Assembly (NCBI RefSeq): GCF_000011245.1
Contig: NC_004193.1
Coordinates: 3,566,529 to 3,630,528 of the forward strand
Source of the DNA: Oceanobacillus iheyensis HTE831
GTDB taxonomy: Bacteria; Bacillota; Bacilli; Bacillales; Amphibacillaceae
Direction: 5' to 3'
Length of the DNA stretch: 64,000 bases
Part shown: in pieces, positions 47,910 to 57,217 of the stretch
Numbering within the stretch: the first letter of the stretch is position 1
Layout: the number at the start of each line of letters is the position of its first letter
The notes under the pieces: model-generated
The model's input: only the letters and a program-made list of their open reading frames with translations
Databases searched by the model: none
Told to the model about the DNA's origin: nothing
Translations under genes and position numbers: made by a program

Positions 47910-49010
47910 TTATACGTTGAATCGGAAATGAATAACATCGCCATCTTTTACGATGTACTCTTTTCCTTCAAGTCTAACTTTTCCACGTTCTCTTGCCGTT
48001 GTCATGTTTTCAGCTTCCACAAGATCTGTATAGGAAACGGTCTCTGCACGAATAAATCCTCTTTCAAAGTCTGTATGAATAATTCCTGCTGCTTGTGGTG
48101 CTTTAATCCCTTTACGGAATGTCCAGGCACGTACTTCTTGTTCTCCAGCAGTAAAATACGTAGCTAGTCCAAGTAAGTTATAAGATGCTTTAATAAGTTG
48201 ATCTAAACCAGATTCCGCAATTCCTAAATCTTCTAGGAATTCTTCTTTTTCTTCCGCTTCTAATTCTGCAATTTCTTCTTCGATACGAGCGCAAACAATG
48301 ATTACTTCTGCATTTTCATCTGCAGCATGCGCTTTTACTTTCTGTACATATTCATTCCCATCAGGATCTGCGACTTCGTCTTCACTTACATTTGCAACAT
48401 ATAATGTTGGCTTACTAGTAAGTAAATGCAAACCTTTCACAATCTTCCATTGATCTTCTGAGAACTCTAATGCACGAACAGGCTTATCATTTTCTAAGCC
48501 CTCTTTCACTATAGCTAAGACTGCTTGCTCTGCTACAGCGTCTTTATCTTTTTGTCGAGCTAGCTTCTCTACACGCTGATATCGCTTATTAACGGTATCT
48601 AAATCTGCTAAAATTAATTCCAAATTAATAATTTCGATATCATCAATCGGGTCCACCTTACCAGAAACATGCGTAATATTCTCATCTTCAAAGCAACGTA
48701 CAACCTGACAGATTGCATCTACTTGACGTATATGAGATAAGAACTGGTTTCCAAGACCTTCTCCTTTACTAGCGCCTTTTACAATTCCTGCAATATCTGT
48801 AAATTCAAATGCAGTAGGTACTGTTTTCTTTGGATTTACAAGTTCGGTTAATTTATTTAATCGTTCGTCAGGTACTTCCACGATCCCTACATTTGGATCA
48901 ATCGTTGCAAATGGGTAATTTGCAGCTTCTGCTCCAGCTTGTGTAATCGCATTAAAAAGCGTTGATTTCCCAACATTCGGAAGACCTACGATTCCTGCTG
49001 TCAATGCCAT
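47910..49010 (-). CDS. ychF: Redox-regulated ATPase YchF (YyaF, OLA1 family)
   Basis: A 366-residue Obg-like ATPase with MALTAGIVGLPNVGKSTLF, DIAGIVKGASKGEGLGNQFL, NVSED (altered specificity motif) and the C-terminal TGS domain (DFERGFIRAETVSYTDL). The ATG at 49010 follows GGAGTG. Conserved position near rpsF. Confidence 0.95.
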   Translation of the reverse strand: MALTAGIVGLPNVGKSTLFNAITQAGAEAANYPFATIDPNVGIVEVPDERLNKLTELVNPKKTVPTAFEFTDIAGIVKGASKGEGLGNQFLSHIRQVDAICQVVRCFEDENITHVSGKVDPIDDIEIINLELILADLDTVNKRYQRVEKLARQKDKDAVAEQAVLAIVKEGLENDKPVRALEFSEDQWKIVKGLHLLTSKPTLYVANVSEDEVADPDGNEYVQKVKAHAADENAEVIIVCARIEEEIAELEAEEKEEFLEDLGIAESGLDQLIKASYNLLGLATYFTAGEQEVRAWTFRKGIKAPQAAGIIHTDFERGFIRAETVSYTDLVEAENMTTARERGKVRLEGKEYIVKDGDVIHFRFNV

Positions 49011-49103
49011 ATTTCTTTTTCCACTCCTTAAGGATTCCATTCATATGAAGGCTTTCATTAATCCAATTATAGATATTAGACATAAAAAAAACAAGCAAGT
49101 AAA

Positions 49104-49138
49104 AAACAAAAACAGGCATGAATCCACGCCCGTTTTTG
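49104..49138 (-). terminator. Terminator of the DUF951 gene
   Basis: Arms CAAAAACAGGC (49107-49117) and GCCCGTTTTTG (49128-49138) with one mismatch, followed by TTTGTTTTTT on the minus strand. Confidence 0.75.
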
Positions 49139-49227
49139 CTTTACCCTAATACATTTTAAAAAAACACTTCTCTATATACACCTATTATACTATTTTTCTA
49201 GAGTTTTAGTCAATTTTATCTAAATAT

Positions 49228-49431
49228 TTATTCCTGGTTGTTTCCTTTTTCTAGTACTTTCTTCATTTTTTTAGTGAAATCCCTTCTAGGAATCATTACA
49301 CTATGTTGACATCTTAAGCACTTAATCCGAATATCCATACCCATTCGGATAATTTTCCAACGATTCTCTCCACAAGGATGTGCTTTTTTCATTTGAACAA
49401 CATCATTTAGGCCGAATTCCTTGTCCATCAT
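49228..49431 (-). CDS. DUF951 small basic protein (YyaB-like)
   Basis: A 67-residue protein with the DUF951 pattern FGLNDVVQMKKAHPCGENRWKII, then MGMDIRIKCLRCQHSVMIPRRDF. The CG and CLRC cysteines could bind metal. The family is of unknown role and sits near ychF in Bacillota. It follows the MscS gene by 44 bp and probably shares its transcript. RBS AAAGGAG. Confidence 0.88.
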   Translation of the reverse strand: MMDKEFGLNDVVQMKKAHPCGENRWKIIRMGMDIRIKCLRCQHSVMIPRRDFTKKMKKVLEKGNNQE

Positions 49432-49475
49432 GCGTATCTCCTTTTTTTAATACCATTATAGCAATTCGTTACGCA

Positions 49476-50447
49476 TTATTCATCATCATGTGCTCTGGAA
49501 CGTTCTAGTTCACTGCGTACTTCACCTTTAGAAACTTCTCTTCCTTGTACACCGCGAATTTGATCACGATCAATCGTTAAACGCTCTTTTTCTTCTTTTG
49601 AATACATGATGATTCTTGAAGCTGGCAATTCTATACCAGACTTAAATAATTTATCTTGAAGTTCTTTTCGTATATTTCGTTCTGCTGCCCACTGGAATCC
49701 TGGAGATGTATCCGCGATAATTCGTATAACATAATGAGAGACATCTAAACTTTGAACACCAATAATTTGAGGAACTTCTAATAGAAATTCATATTTATTT
49801 GGTAGCTCTGCAGCAACTTCTTCGATAACATTTTCTGCCTCGTAAACATCACTTTCATAAGGAATGTTCACGTCAACAATAGCTAGTCCATTATGAATGG
49901 AATAATTAGTTACTTGGGTCACATTCCCATTAGGAACCACGTTTAATTCCCCAGTCCAGCTAAGAATTTTTGTTGTACGTAACCCAATTTCCTCCACAGT
50001 ACCTTCTATTCCAGACACCGCTACATAATCTCCTACAGAGAACTGGTCTTCAAAAATAATGAAGAACCCAGAGATGATATCTCGAACAAGGTTTTGTGCA
50101 CCAAAACCAATAGCTAAACCTGCTACACCGGCACCAGCAAGTAGTGGTCCAATTTCAAAGTTAAATACTCCTAAAATCATCACAATCGCTAAGAAATAAA
50201 CGACATATGCAACGACGTTCTTAATTAGTTTTTTCAACGTATTTTCTCTTCGCTCCGTAATTCGAATAGGACCAGTTTGTCGTTGAACAAAGAATTTATC
50301 TACAAATTTCCTTGTAACTTTTACAATTACTAAAGCGAGTAAAATAATAACTACAATTTGTAATGCACCTTTAAAAATCTCCAGCCATAAATCTGGATTA
50401 CTTAAATAATTCCAAAGTTTTTCCCATTGTTGATTCAAAAAATCCAT
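49476..50447 (-). CDS. Mechanosensitive channel, MscS family
   Basis: The 323-residue protein has three N-terminal transmembrane helices (about 22-47, 70-100 and 105-130). The third contains LAGAGVAGLAIGFGAQNLVRDI, typical of the MscS pore helix. Beta and cytoplasmic domains follow (VAVSGIEGTVEEIGLRTTKI). It relieves turgor on hypo-osmotic shock, useful to a halotolerant species. AAGGAG before the ATG. Confidence 0.92.
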   Translation of the reverse strand: MDFLNQQWEKLWNYLSNPDLWLEIFKGALQIVVIILLALVIVKVTRKFVDKFFVQRQTGPIRITERRENTLKKLIKNVVAYVVYFLAIVMILGVFNFEIGPLLAGAGVAGLAIGFGAQNLVRDIISGFFIIFEDQFSVGDYVAVSGIEGTVEEIGLRTTKILSWTGELNVVPNGNVTQVTNYSIHNGLAIVDVNIPYESDVYEAENVIEEVAAELPNKYEFLLEVPQIIGVQSLDVSHYVIRIIADTSPGFQWAAERNIRKELQDKLFKSGIELPASRIIMYSKEEKERLTIDRDQIRGVQGREVSKGEVRSELERSRAHDDE

Positions 50448-50473
50448 TTCTATCTAACTCCTTTTCTCGTTGT

Positions 50474-51502
50474 CTATGTTCTTTTTTGTCTATTCACTAT
50501 TCCCCACACTGGGTAAAGTAATAGTCTTGCCAATACATAAAGGTTTAGTATGGCATAAATAGGATATAAAACACTAATAAGGTTCGAGAATCCAAAAGTA
50601 GTAAGTGGTATCATAATAATTAATGTTACTAAAACAATCAAGTACATCGGCTTCTGGATATAGTACTGTACCCTTGTAGCAATTCCTAAAACACCTGATG
50701 CAGCTGTTGTAAATATAGCAAACCATAACAGAATAGACATAATGATTACCATACTTAATGGATAATGCTTCAGAATGGCAAACAGAGGAATTTCATATAA
50801 TATAATTTCATCTGCTATTTGAATTAAACTATTATTATAGATATAAGATACCGTCCCTAAAGCAAGTCCACTTCCAATACAAGATACTATGATTTCTTTT
50901 TGACTTGATACTTTATTGCCAATCGCACCTAACACTGCAATCAGCGGTAGGATATTTAAAGCTGTAAATGGAAAAGCGGCCATCCAGTTCCGTTGTTCCT
51001 CCCAGTGTGAAAGTAAGTGGAGATCTTGGTCAACTGTAAATTTTAATAATACTAATAGCAACCCTCCTATTAGTATCGGTAATATAAATTGGTTGACTGT
51101 TAATAAACCATTTATCCCTTTTCTAAATAGCATAACAAGTATAACTACAATTAACACTATACCCCAACTATAATGCAGGTTAAATGCTTGACCAGTAGCA
51201 CCGCTACCAGCAATCATAATCATCGTAGTTGTAAATAAGTACAACATGATTAATATATCAAATGCTTTTGTTAATTTCTCTCCGACTATTACTTTTAATA
51301 CCGGTAAATAGTTTGTTGATTGTAAACGATAACTAATTTGCATGATAACAATACAACAACTTGAAAAAAATATAGCAAACAATACAATTGCTAGTCCACT
51401 TTCATGGCCAAAAAACTGCCACAGTTCTCTCCCAGAAGCATAACCTGCCCCTATTGTTGTTCCTAAAATGAGTGTCATCCACTTTAGGCATGATCTCCAC
51501 AT
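50474..51502 (-). CDS. YkvI-like membrane transporter of LeuT-like fold
   Basis: A 342-residue protein with about ten transmembrane helices. The first helix contains LGTTIGAGYASGRELWQFF, matching YkvI-type proteins related to amino-acid transporters. The substrate is unknown. GGAGG before the ATG. It probably forms a transcript with the MscS and DUF951 genes downstream. Confidence 0.78.
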   Translation of the reverse strand: MWRSCLKWMTLILGTTIGAGYASGRELWQFFGHESGLAIVLFAIFFSSCCIVIMQISYRLQSTNYLPVLKVIVGEKLTKAFDILIMLYLFTTTMIMIAGSGATGQAFNLHYSWGIVLIVVILVMLFRKGINGLLTVNQFILPILIGGLLLVLLKFTVDQDLHLLSHWEEQRNWMAAFPFTALNILPLIAVLGAIGNKVSSQKEIIVSCIGSGLALGTVSYIYNNSLIQIADEIILYEIPLFAILKHYPLSMVIIMSILLWFAIFTTAASGVLGIATRVQYYIQKPMYLIVLVTLIIMIPLTTFGFSNLISVLYPIYAILNLYVLARLLLYPVWGIVNRQKRT

Positions 51503-51586
51503 ATAGTTTCCTCCAATTCATTTTTACACGTATAGTTCGAACAAAAAAGCCGTATACTATACCAATATGATTTTGGAGGATAAGCT

Positions 51587-52210
51587 ATGAATCTAAAACA
51601 ACGATTTAGCCAAGAATCTTCATTATTACGGTTGCATTATAAAGAAAATAATTTACCTTCATTGATGTGCCAACATATTATGAATTGGTTTCCATATCAG
51701 CCTCGTGAATATGTAGCTGTTTTTATCGGAACGGATCGTTCCACAGGAGATGCATTAGGCCCGCTAGCTGGCATGTATTTTCAATCTTATAAACCAAGGC
51801 ATATACGCGTTTATGGTACGATTCATGAGCCCGTACACGCAGTAAATTTAGAAGAATCGTTGGAACGAATTGATAAGTTACACAACAATCCGTTTATTAT
51901 CGCCATAGATGCTTGTCTCGGACGTAGTACTTCGATTGGACATATTATTACGGAGAAGAAGTCGTTACAGCCAGGAACAGCCTTAAATAAAACATTACCA
52001 GCCGTTGGAGATGTAAGTATTACCGGGGTAGTAAATGTAAGTGGATTTATGGAACATTCTATTTTACAAAACACAAGATTATCTGTGGTGATGGATATGG
52101 CAAAACAAGTTTCTTCCATCTTAGAAGAAATTGATGATAAGTTAACATATGTTCGAATTCCTACTGTCATTCAAGCACGGAAAGAGAAAACAAATCCAGA
52201 AATAATCTGA
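51587..52210 (+). CDS. yyaC: YyaC family sporulation protein
   Basis: The 207-residue product belongs to the YyaC family, related to the spore protease GPR: VAVFIGTDRSTGDALGPLAG near 45, then AIDACLGRSTSIG and GVVNVSGFMEHSILQNTRLS. In relatives it is forespore-expressed. It is one of few plus-strand genes here; yyaC lies near parB in B. subtilis as well. GGAGGAT precedes the ATG. Confidence 0.9.
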   Translation: MNLKQRFSQESSLLRLHYKENNLPSLMCQHIMNWFPYQPREYVAVFIGTDRSTGDALGPLAGMYFQSYKPRHIRVYGTIHEPVHAVNLEESLERIDKLHNNPFIIAIDACLGRSTSIGHIITEKKSLQPGTALNKTLPAVGDVSITGVVNVSGFMEHSILQNTRLSVVMDMAKQVSSILEEIDDKLTYVRIPTVIQARKEKTNPEII

Positions 52211-52223
52211 TGAAGATATGAAA

Positions 52224-52366
52224 ACAAAAGCGCAAATGCCCGTTTAGAAACGTAGGGACTGGAGCGAATCAACTGAGATAAAGGAATCACAGTGAGATGA
52301 CGAACCGATGATGTATCGTAGGGCGATTTCGTGAAGTCGCCTAGTTTCTGGGCGCTTGCGCTGGAC
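52224..52366. repeat. Interspersed repeat family A, complete copy
   Basis: About 143 bp, opening with AAAAGCGCAAATGCCCG and ending with GGGCGCTTGCGCTGGAC, which are imperfect inverted ends. Internally GGCGATTTCGTGAAGTCGCC makes a hairpin. No ORF inside. A shorter copy lies at 52425-52514. Similar elements are widespread in Bacillaceae genomes from my general knowledge; I cannot search here. Confidence 0.8.
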
Positions 52367-52424
52367 ATGGCTATTACTGTATATGAAAATATAAAATCCG
52401 AATTCTAATACTTTCTTATCTTTG

Positions 52425-52514
52425 AACAAAAGCGCAAACGCCTGTTTAGAAACGTAGAGACTGGAGCGAATCAACTGAGATAAAGGAATCACGGTGAGGT
52501 GACGAACCGATGAT
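52425..52514. repeat. Interspersed repeat family A, truncated copy
   Basis: About 90 bp, over 90 per cent identical to the first part of 52224-52366 (AACAAAAGCGCAAACGCC through ACGAACCGATGATC). It stops before the internal hairpin and right end. Same orientation, about 200 bp apart. Confidence 0.8.
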
Positions 52515-52551
52515 CACTTTCACCACAAGGGTATAAGTGCGACTTAGCCAC

Positions 52552-52604
52552 ATAAAAAAACTAGCATTCAGTGGAGTTTTTATTCTTCCCCATTGCATGC
52601 TAGT
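52552..52604 (-). terminator. DUF554 gene terminator
   Basis: Outer arms ACTAGCA (52560-52566) and TGCTAGT (52598-52604), with a CAGTGG/CCATTG partial inner pairing. Seven T follow on the minus strand. Confidence 0.7.
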
Positions 52605-52649
52605 GCAACATAAATCGACTATTTACAAGTAAAAAAGCACAACTTTACT

Positions 52650-53354
52650 TTAAAGAAATTGCACAATACTATAAATGATAATCACCGTTCCAATGGAAGG
52701 AAGTAGGTTTCCGATTCTTATATTTGTTATATTTAATAGATTTAATCCAATCGCTACAATCAATAAACCTCCTACAGCTGTTAGCTCCACGATTAAACCG
52801 TCTAAAAAAGTCGCCGATACCCAATTTTCTATTTGTGTTGCAAATAAGGCAATTAATCCTTGATATACAACCACTGGAATAACGGATAAAATAACTCCAA
52901 AACCTAAAGTAGTTGTTAATACAAGGGATGTAAACCCGTCAATGACACCCTTTGTCATCAATACCTCATGATCACCTCGAATGCCACTATCTAATGCACC
53001 GATAATTGCCATTGCTCCAATACAGAATATGAGAGAAGCTGTAACAAAACCTTGAGCTATACTCGTTTCCTCACTCTTTGTTGATACTCTATGCCCTACC
53101 CACTCACCTAATTGGTTCAGTCGCTCTTCTAACCCTATGAATTCACCTATTAATGCCCCCGTTAGCAAGCTCAGCAATACAATTATAATCTGATCTGTTT
53201 CAAATGCCATTTGTAAACCTATAAGGAAAACGACTAATCCTATTCCACTCATCACCGTTTCTTTATACTTTTCGGGAATTTTCGTGAAAAACAAACCTAA
53301 TATACTTCCAATTATAATTAATATTCCATTTACTACTGTACCAAGTAATACCAT
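52650..53354 (-). CDS. DUF554 membrane protein
   Basis: A 234-residue protein with the DUF554 features: N-terminal MVLLGTVVNGILIIIGSILGL, GALIGEFIGLEERLNQLGEW and six or seven helices. A putative transport or channel function is suggested for the family, with no certain role. AGGAG precedes the ATG; parS lies about 40 bp upstream. Confidence 0.85.
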   Translation of the reverse strand: MVLLGTVVNGILIIIGSILGLFFTKIPEKYKETVMSGIGLVVFLIGLQMAFETDQIIIVLLSLLTGALIGEFIGLEERLNQLGEWVGHRVSTKSEETSIAQGFVTASLIFCIGAMAIIGALDSGIRGDHEVLMTKGVIDGFTSLVLTTTLGFGVILSVIPVVVYQGLIALFATQIENWVSATFLDGLIVELTAVGGLLIVAIGLNLLNITNIRIGNLLPSIGTVIIIYSIVQFL

Positions 53355-53391
53355 ATATTCTTCTCCTATATATCATTGATGTTTTTAACAA

Positions 53392-53407
53392 TGTTTCACG
53401 TGGAACA
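53392..53407. promoter_or_regulatory. parS site (ParB-binding)
   Basis: TGTTTCACGTGGAACA; its complement TGTTCCACGTGAAACA fits the consensus TGTTNCACGTGAAACA. It is between parB and the DUF554 gene. Confidence 0.92.
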
Positions 53408-53428
53408 TTTTGTCTAAATATGTACTCG

Positions 53429-53480
53429 TTACTATATAAGTGATCGTAAAAATGTAGTGAAACGATCACTTATATAGTAA
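53429..53480. repeat. 52-bp perfect inverted repeat near parS
   Basis: 19-bp perfect arms, TTACTATATAAGTGATCGT (53429-53447) and its complement (53462-53480), around a 14-nt loop. No T run follows on either strand, so it is not a typical terminator. It lies 22 bp from parS, downstream of parB. Confidence 0.85.
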
Positions 53481-53629
53481 TTGAAGCATAGTAGAAAAAT
53501 AGACGATTCCTGTGAATACAACTTCTTATTGAAAAATGCTCTTGGATAATTGTACTCTGTTTCCAAGTTAGCTGAAGAAGTCCCCACGGAAAACGCCTAT
53601 TTAATCAAACTATGCTATTATATAAATTT

Positions 53630-54454
53630 TTATTTATCAAGGTACTCAATAATTCGATTTAAATCGTCATCATTGTAGAATTCGATTTCTATTTTCCCTT
53701 TACGCTTCCCTTTATGAATATGTACGGCAGTTCCTAGTACATCTCTTAATGCAGATTCACGCTCTTGAATGAATATATCTTTTTTGGCTTTTGGTTTTGG
53801 CTTTGCCGGTTTTTCATTCATTTCAACGATTGCTTTTTCAACTTGTCGTACATTCCACTTTTCTTTACGTATCCGTTGTACTAGTGGTAGTAAATATTCT
53901 TTCTTCTTTAATCCTAATAATGCTCGTCCATGTCCCATAGATAATTCACCATTATTAATATAGGCTACCACTTGGTCTGGTAGAGATAATAATCGAACCA
54001 TGTTTGCAATATGAGAGCGACTTTTCCCTAATCGTTTCGATAATTCATCTTGGGTTAATTTTAATTCTTCAATTAGGTTCGCATATGCTTGCGCTTCTTC
54101 GATTGGAGTAAGATCTTCGCGCTGTAAATTCTCTAACAGTGCAATTTCCATCATTTTATCATCATCTAACTGCTTTACGACAGCTGGTATCGTATTTAAA
54201 CCAGCTTCTTTGGCAGCACGGAAGCGTCTTTCGCCAACAACAATTTCATAGCCTTTTATACTTTTTCGTACCGTAATCGGTTGTATAATTCCATATTCTT
54301 TTATAGAATTTTTTAATTCCTCGATCGAATCCGTATGAAATGTTTTTCTTGGTTGATATGGATTTGGTCGACAGGACTGAATATCAATATCTTGTACTTC
54401 ATCCCCACTATGCTGAATTAAAGCATCTAACCCTTTACCTAACCCTCTCGCCAT
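53630..54454 (-). CDS. parB: Chromosome partitioning protein ParB (Spo0J)
   Basis: A 274-residue CTP-dependent DNA clamp with the N-terminal ParB motifs GERRFRAAKEAGL, LLENLQREDLTPIEEAQAY, and the helix-turn-helix LTQDELSKRLGKSRSHIANM. It loads on parS and spreads, assisting origin segregation and SMC loading. The start overlaps the end of parA by 20 nt. Confidence 0.97.
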   Translation of the reverse strand: MARGLGKGLDALIQHSGDEVQDIDIQSCRPNPYQPRKTFHTDSIEELKNSIKEYGIIQPITVRKSIKGYEIVVGERRFRAAKEAGLNTIPAVVKQLDDDKMMEIALLENLQREDLTPIEEAQAYANLIEELKLTQDELSKRLGKSRSHIANMVRLLSLPDQVVAYINNGELSMGHGRALLGLKKKEYLLPLVQRIRKEKWNVRQVEKAIVEMNEKPAKPKPKAKKDIFIQERESALRDVLGTAVHIHKGKRKGKIEIEFYNDDDLNRIIEYLDK

Positions 54455-55208
54455 TAGCCATCACTTCCTTCGCTAGATCAAGATAAACCTCTGCTCCTCT
54501 AGATTTAGGATCATAAGAGATTATTGGTAATCCATGACTCGGTGCTTCCCCTAGACGGACATTTCTAGGAATAATTGTTTGATAGACTTTATCCTGAAAG
54601 TATTTTTTCACTTCTTCAATTACTTGAATGCCGAGGTTAGTACGTGCATCAAGCATCGTCAATAAGACTCCCTCAATCATTAGTTGTTGATTGAGATGTT
54701 TTTGTACAAGCCTGATCGTATTAAGTAATTGGCTTAAACCTTCTAATGCATAATACTCACACTGTACAGGAATCATCACTGTATCTGATGCAGTTAACGC
54801 ATTAATCGTTAATAAACCCAAAGAAGGCGGGCAATCAATAATAATAAAATCATACTGATCTTTTACTGCTTCTATAGCTGATTTTAAGCGTATCTCTCTA
54901 GAGATTATTGGTACTAACTCTATTTCAGCTCCTGCAAGCTGAATTGTCGCAGGAATAATATCTAATTGTTCCATCTCCGAATGAACAATTACTTCCTCCG
55001 CCGTAGCATCTTCTACAAGAATATTATAAATACATTGACTAACATCTGCTTTGTTTACACCGACACCACTCGTCGCATTCCCTTGTGGGTCTGTATCAAC
55101 TAGTAATACTCTATTTCCTAAAGATGCCAGACAAGCACTTAAATTCACAGATGAAGTTGTTTTCCCTACGCCACCTTTTTGATTTGCGATGGAAATTATT
55201 TTACCCAT
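54435..55208 (-). CDS. parA: Chromosome partitioning ATPase ParA (Soj)
   Basis: A 257-residue deviant Walker-type ATPase with ISIANQKGGVGKTTSSVNLSA, VDTDPQGNATSG and IIDCPPSLGLLTINALTA. It regulates DnaA and, with ParB, moves origins. It follows noc by about 155 bp. Confidence 0.97.
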   Translation of the reverse strand: MGKIISIANQKGGVGKTTSSVNLSACLASLGNRVLLVDTDPQGNATSGVGVNKADVSQCIYNILVEDATAEEVIVHSEMEQLDIIPATIQLAGAEIELVPIISREIRLKSAIEAVKDQYDFIIIDCPPSLGLLTINALTASDTVMIPVQCEYYALEGLSQLLNTIRLVQKHLNQQLMIEGVLLTMLDARTNLGIQVIEEVKKYFQDKVYQTIIPRNVRLGEAPSHGLPIISYDPKSRGAEVYLDLAKEVMANGERVR

Positions 55209-55307
55209 GTTGACACCTACCTAACTATATAAACTATATTACCACTAATTAAAGAACTGCGACTATTAAATCTTCGAATTTAGTGAAATTGTAATATCGA
55301 CATCAAA

Positions 55308-55340
55308 GAAAACCCATCTTATTCATGTAGATGGGTCGCA
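55308..55340 (-). terminator. noc terminator
   Basis: Arms ACCCATCT (55312-55319) and AGATGGGT (55329-55336); the minus strand continues with TTTTCTTTG. Confidence 0.65.
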
Positions 55341-55364
55341 TAGATGCTATTAAAATGATAAATT

Positions 55365-56225
55365 CTATTGATTTTTTTTCGGTATCTTTATCGTTATTTG
55401 ATAGTAATCATCTAACTCTTTTTCATCAGATTCTACTTCTACTCCTGTATCAGATACCATATTAAGAGATTGACGAATCGTATTCATCGCGATTCGTATA
55501 TCCTTGTTTACACCTTTAAACTTTGGTTTTGGTTTCTTCTTTTCTTTTGGTTCATTTATCTGGGCAATTCGATCTTCCGTTTGTTTTACATTTAAACCTT
55601 TCTCTAATATCTCATGTAAAACAGCTATTTGTTGATCTTCTTGTTTTAACTTAATCAACGCTCGTGCATGCCTTTCTGATATTGCTTTATCTAATAAAGC
55701 TGTTTGAACCTCTTCAGGAAGTTTTAATAACCTAAGTTTATTTGCAACTGTTGATTGATTCTTCCCAAGTCTTTGCGCAAGTGCTTCTTGTGTTAATGAA
55801 TGCAACTCTAGTAATTTAGAATAAGCGATTGCTTCTTCAATTACAGTTAGTTCTTCACGTTGTAAATTCTCTATAAGTGCTACAGAAGCAGTCTCCGTAT
55901 CTGTCATATCTCTAATAATCGCAGATACTTGCTCCCAACCTAAATGTTGAACTGCACGCCATCTTCTTTCACCTGCAATTAATTCATACGTATCTTCATC
56001 CTCTAACTTTCGAACAACAATAGGTTGAATCATCCCATGTGTATGAATAGTTTGTGCAAGTTCTTTTATTTTTTCTTCTTGGAAGATTGTCCGTGGCTGA
56101 TAACGATTGGGGTGAATGTTATCTACCTTTATTTGAATGACCTCATCAGTAGAATATTCTACTTCATCCGTATCGATATTCTCCTTATCACTCTTTCCAA
56201 ATATACGATTAAAAGGATGCACCAA
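55365..56225 (-). CDS. noc: Nucleoid occlusion protein Noc
   Basis: A 286-residue ParB paralogue with [33 protein letters not shown], and a helix-turn-helix [21 protein letters not shown]. It binds Noc sites and keeps FtsZ off the chromosome. Two such sites are in this window. The start is a TTG or the adjacent GTG after AAGGTGGTG. rsmG lies upstream. Confidence 0.95.
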   Translation of the reverse strand: MVHPFNRIFGKSDKENIDTDEVEYSTDEVIQIKVDNIHPNRYQPRTIFQEEKIKELAQTIHTHGMIQPIVVRKLEDEDTYELIAGERRWRAVQHLGWEQVSAIIRDMTDTETASVALIENLQREELTVIEEAIAYSKLLELHSLTQEALAQRLGKNQSTVANKLRLLKLPEEVQTALLDKAISERHARALIKLKQEDQQIAVLHEILEKGLNVKQTEDRIAQINEPKEKKKPKPKFKGVNKDIRIAMNTIRQSLNMVSDTGVEVESDEKELDDYYQITIKIPKKNQ

Positions 56226-56288
56226 TTCTTGACACCACCTTCAAAATTTAACAAACTATAGATCTTCAATAAATTATTTATGTAAAAA

Positions 56289-56304
56289 TGTTTCACGTGA
56301 AACA
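56289..56304. promoter_or_regulatory. parS site (ParB-binding)
   Basis: A perfect palindrome TGTTTCACGTGAAACA upstream of noc. Confidence 0.97.
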
Positions 56305-56432
56305 TTATATGAATTTTTAGATTACAGTACGCTTTTTTCACTTACATTAGCTAAACCTATTTTACCATATCTATCGATGAAAAAGTATATAATAGAATAC
56401 AACAAATGATAAATTAAAATTAGTCTGTTTTC

Positions 56433-57150
56433 TTATTCTATCGGCTCTTTATTTGGTAGGCCAGCTTTTCGTGGATATTTTTTCGGTGTTTGACGTTTTT
56501 TTGAAATTAATATAATCGACCTTTCACTTTCTTCTATGGGCAATGAGAAGGTATGAATTTCTTCTACTTCCCCACCTAATAATTCAATAGCAGGCTTGCC
56601 TACTTCTAATTCTTCTTTTGCTTGCGCACCCTTCATCGCAATGAATACACCATTCTTTTTAACAAGTGGTAAACAAAGCTCACTTAATACAGACATACGA
56701 GCAACAGCACGAGCTGTTACTATATCAAAACTCTCACGAAACGTTTTATTTTTTCCGAAATTTTCAGCTCTATCATGATAAAATGCAACATTGGATAGTT
56801 CTAACTTTGTTGCTAAATGGTTTAAGAAAGTAATTCTTTTTTTCAAGGAATCTACGATGGTTATTTTTAATTGAGGAAAGACAATTTTCAAAGGAATACT
56901 TGGAAACCCAGCTCCAGCCCCAATATCACAAATAGAAATTTCTTGATTAAAATCATGATAAAATGCAGCTGTAACGCAATCATAAAAATGCTTTACATAC
57001 ACCTCTTCTTGATCTGTAATCGCAGTCAAATTTACTTTTTGATTCCATTCTACTAATTCCTGGAAATAAATGTAAAATTGTTCTGTTTGTTTTTCAGACA
57101 AATTTATTCCTTTTTCTTTTAATGCGTGTACAAATTGTTCTGGTTTCATG
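56433..57150 (-). CDS. rsmG: 16S rRNA m7G methyltransferase RsmG (GidB)
   Basis: A 238-residue Rossmann methyltransferase with [18 protein letters not shown], then [18 protein letters not shown] and [16 protein letters not shown]. It methylates G527 of 16S rRNA. The ATG at 57150 lies behind GGGAGGATC; the longer frame to 57194 has no ribosome site. Next gene is mnmG. Confidence 0.95.
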
Positions 57151-57217
57151 AGATCCTCCCTTAACACTACTTTTATAAGGAAAAAGCGACGCATACTGGT
57201 GACGCGCCGCTATATAA

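Larger units (their letters stand above)
52211..52649. other. Gene-free region with repeats and a terminator
   Basis: About 440 bp between yyaC and the DUF554 gene, filled by two copies of repeat family A and a terminator. No ORF with a ribosome site is credible; the frames that cross it are artefacts of the repeat. Confidence 0.75.

Noticed and set aside
52171..52492. Two overlapping minus-strand frames with similar sequence
   Set aside because: The similarity arises because both read through copies of repeat family A; there is no ribosome site.
53429..53480. Terminator of parB
   Set aside because: The stem is perfect but no T run follows on the minus strand, so I list it as an inverted repeat.
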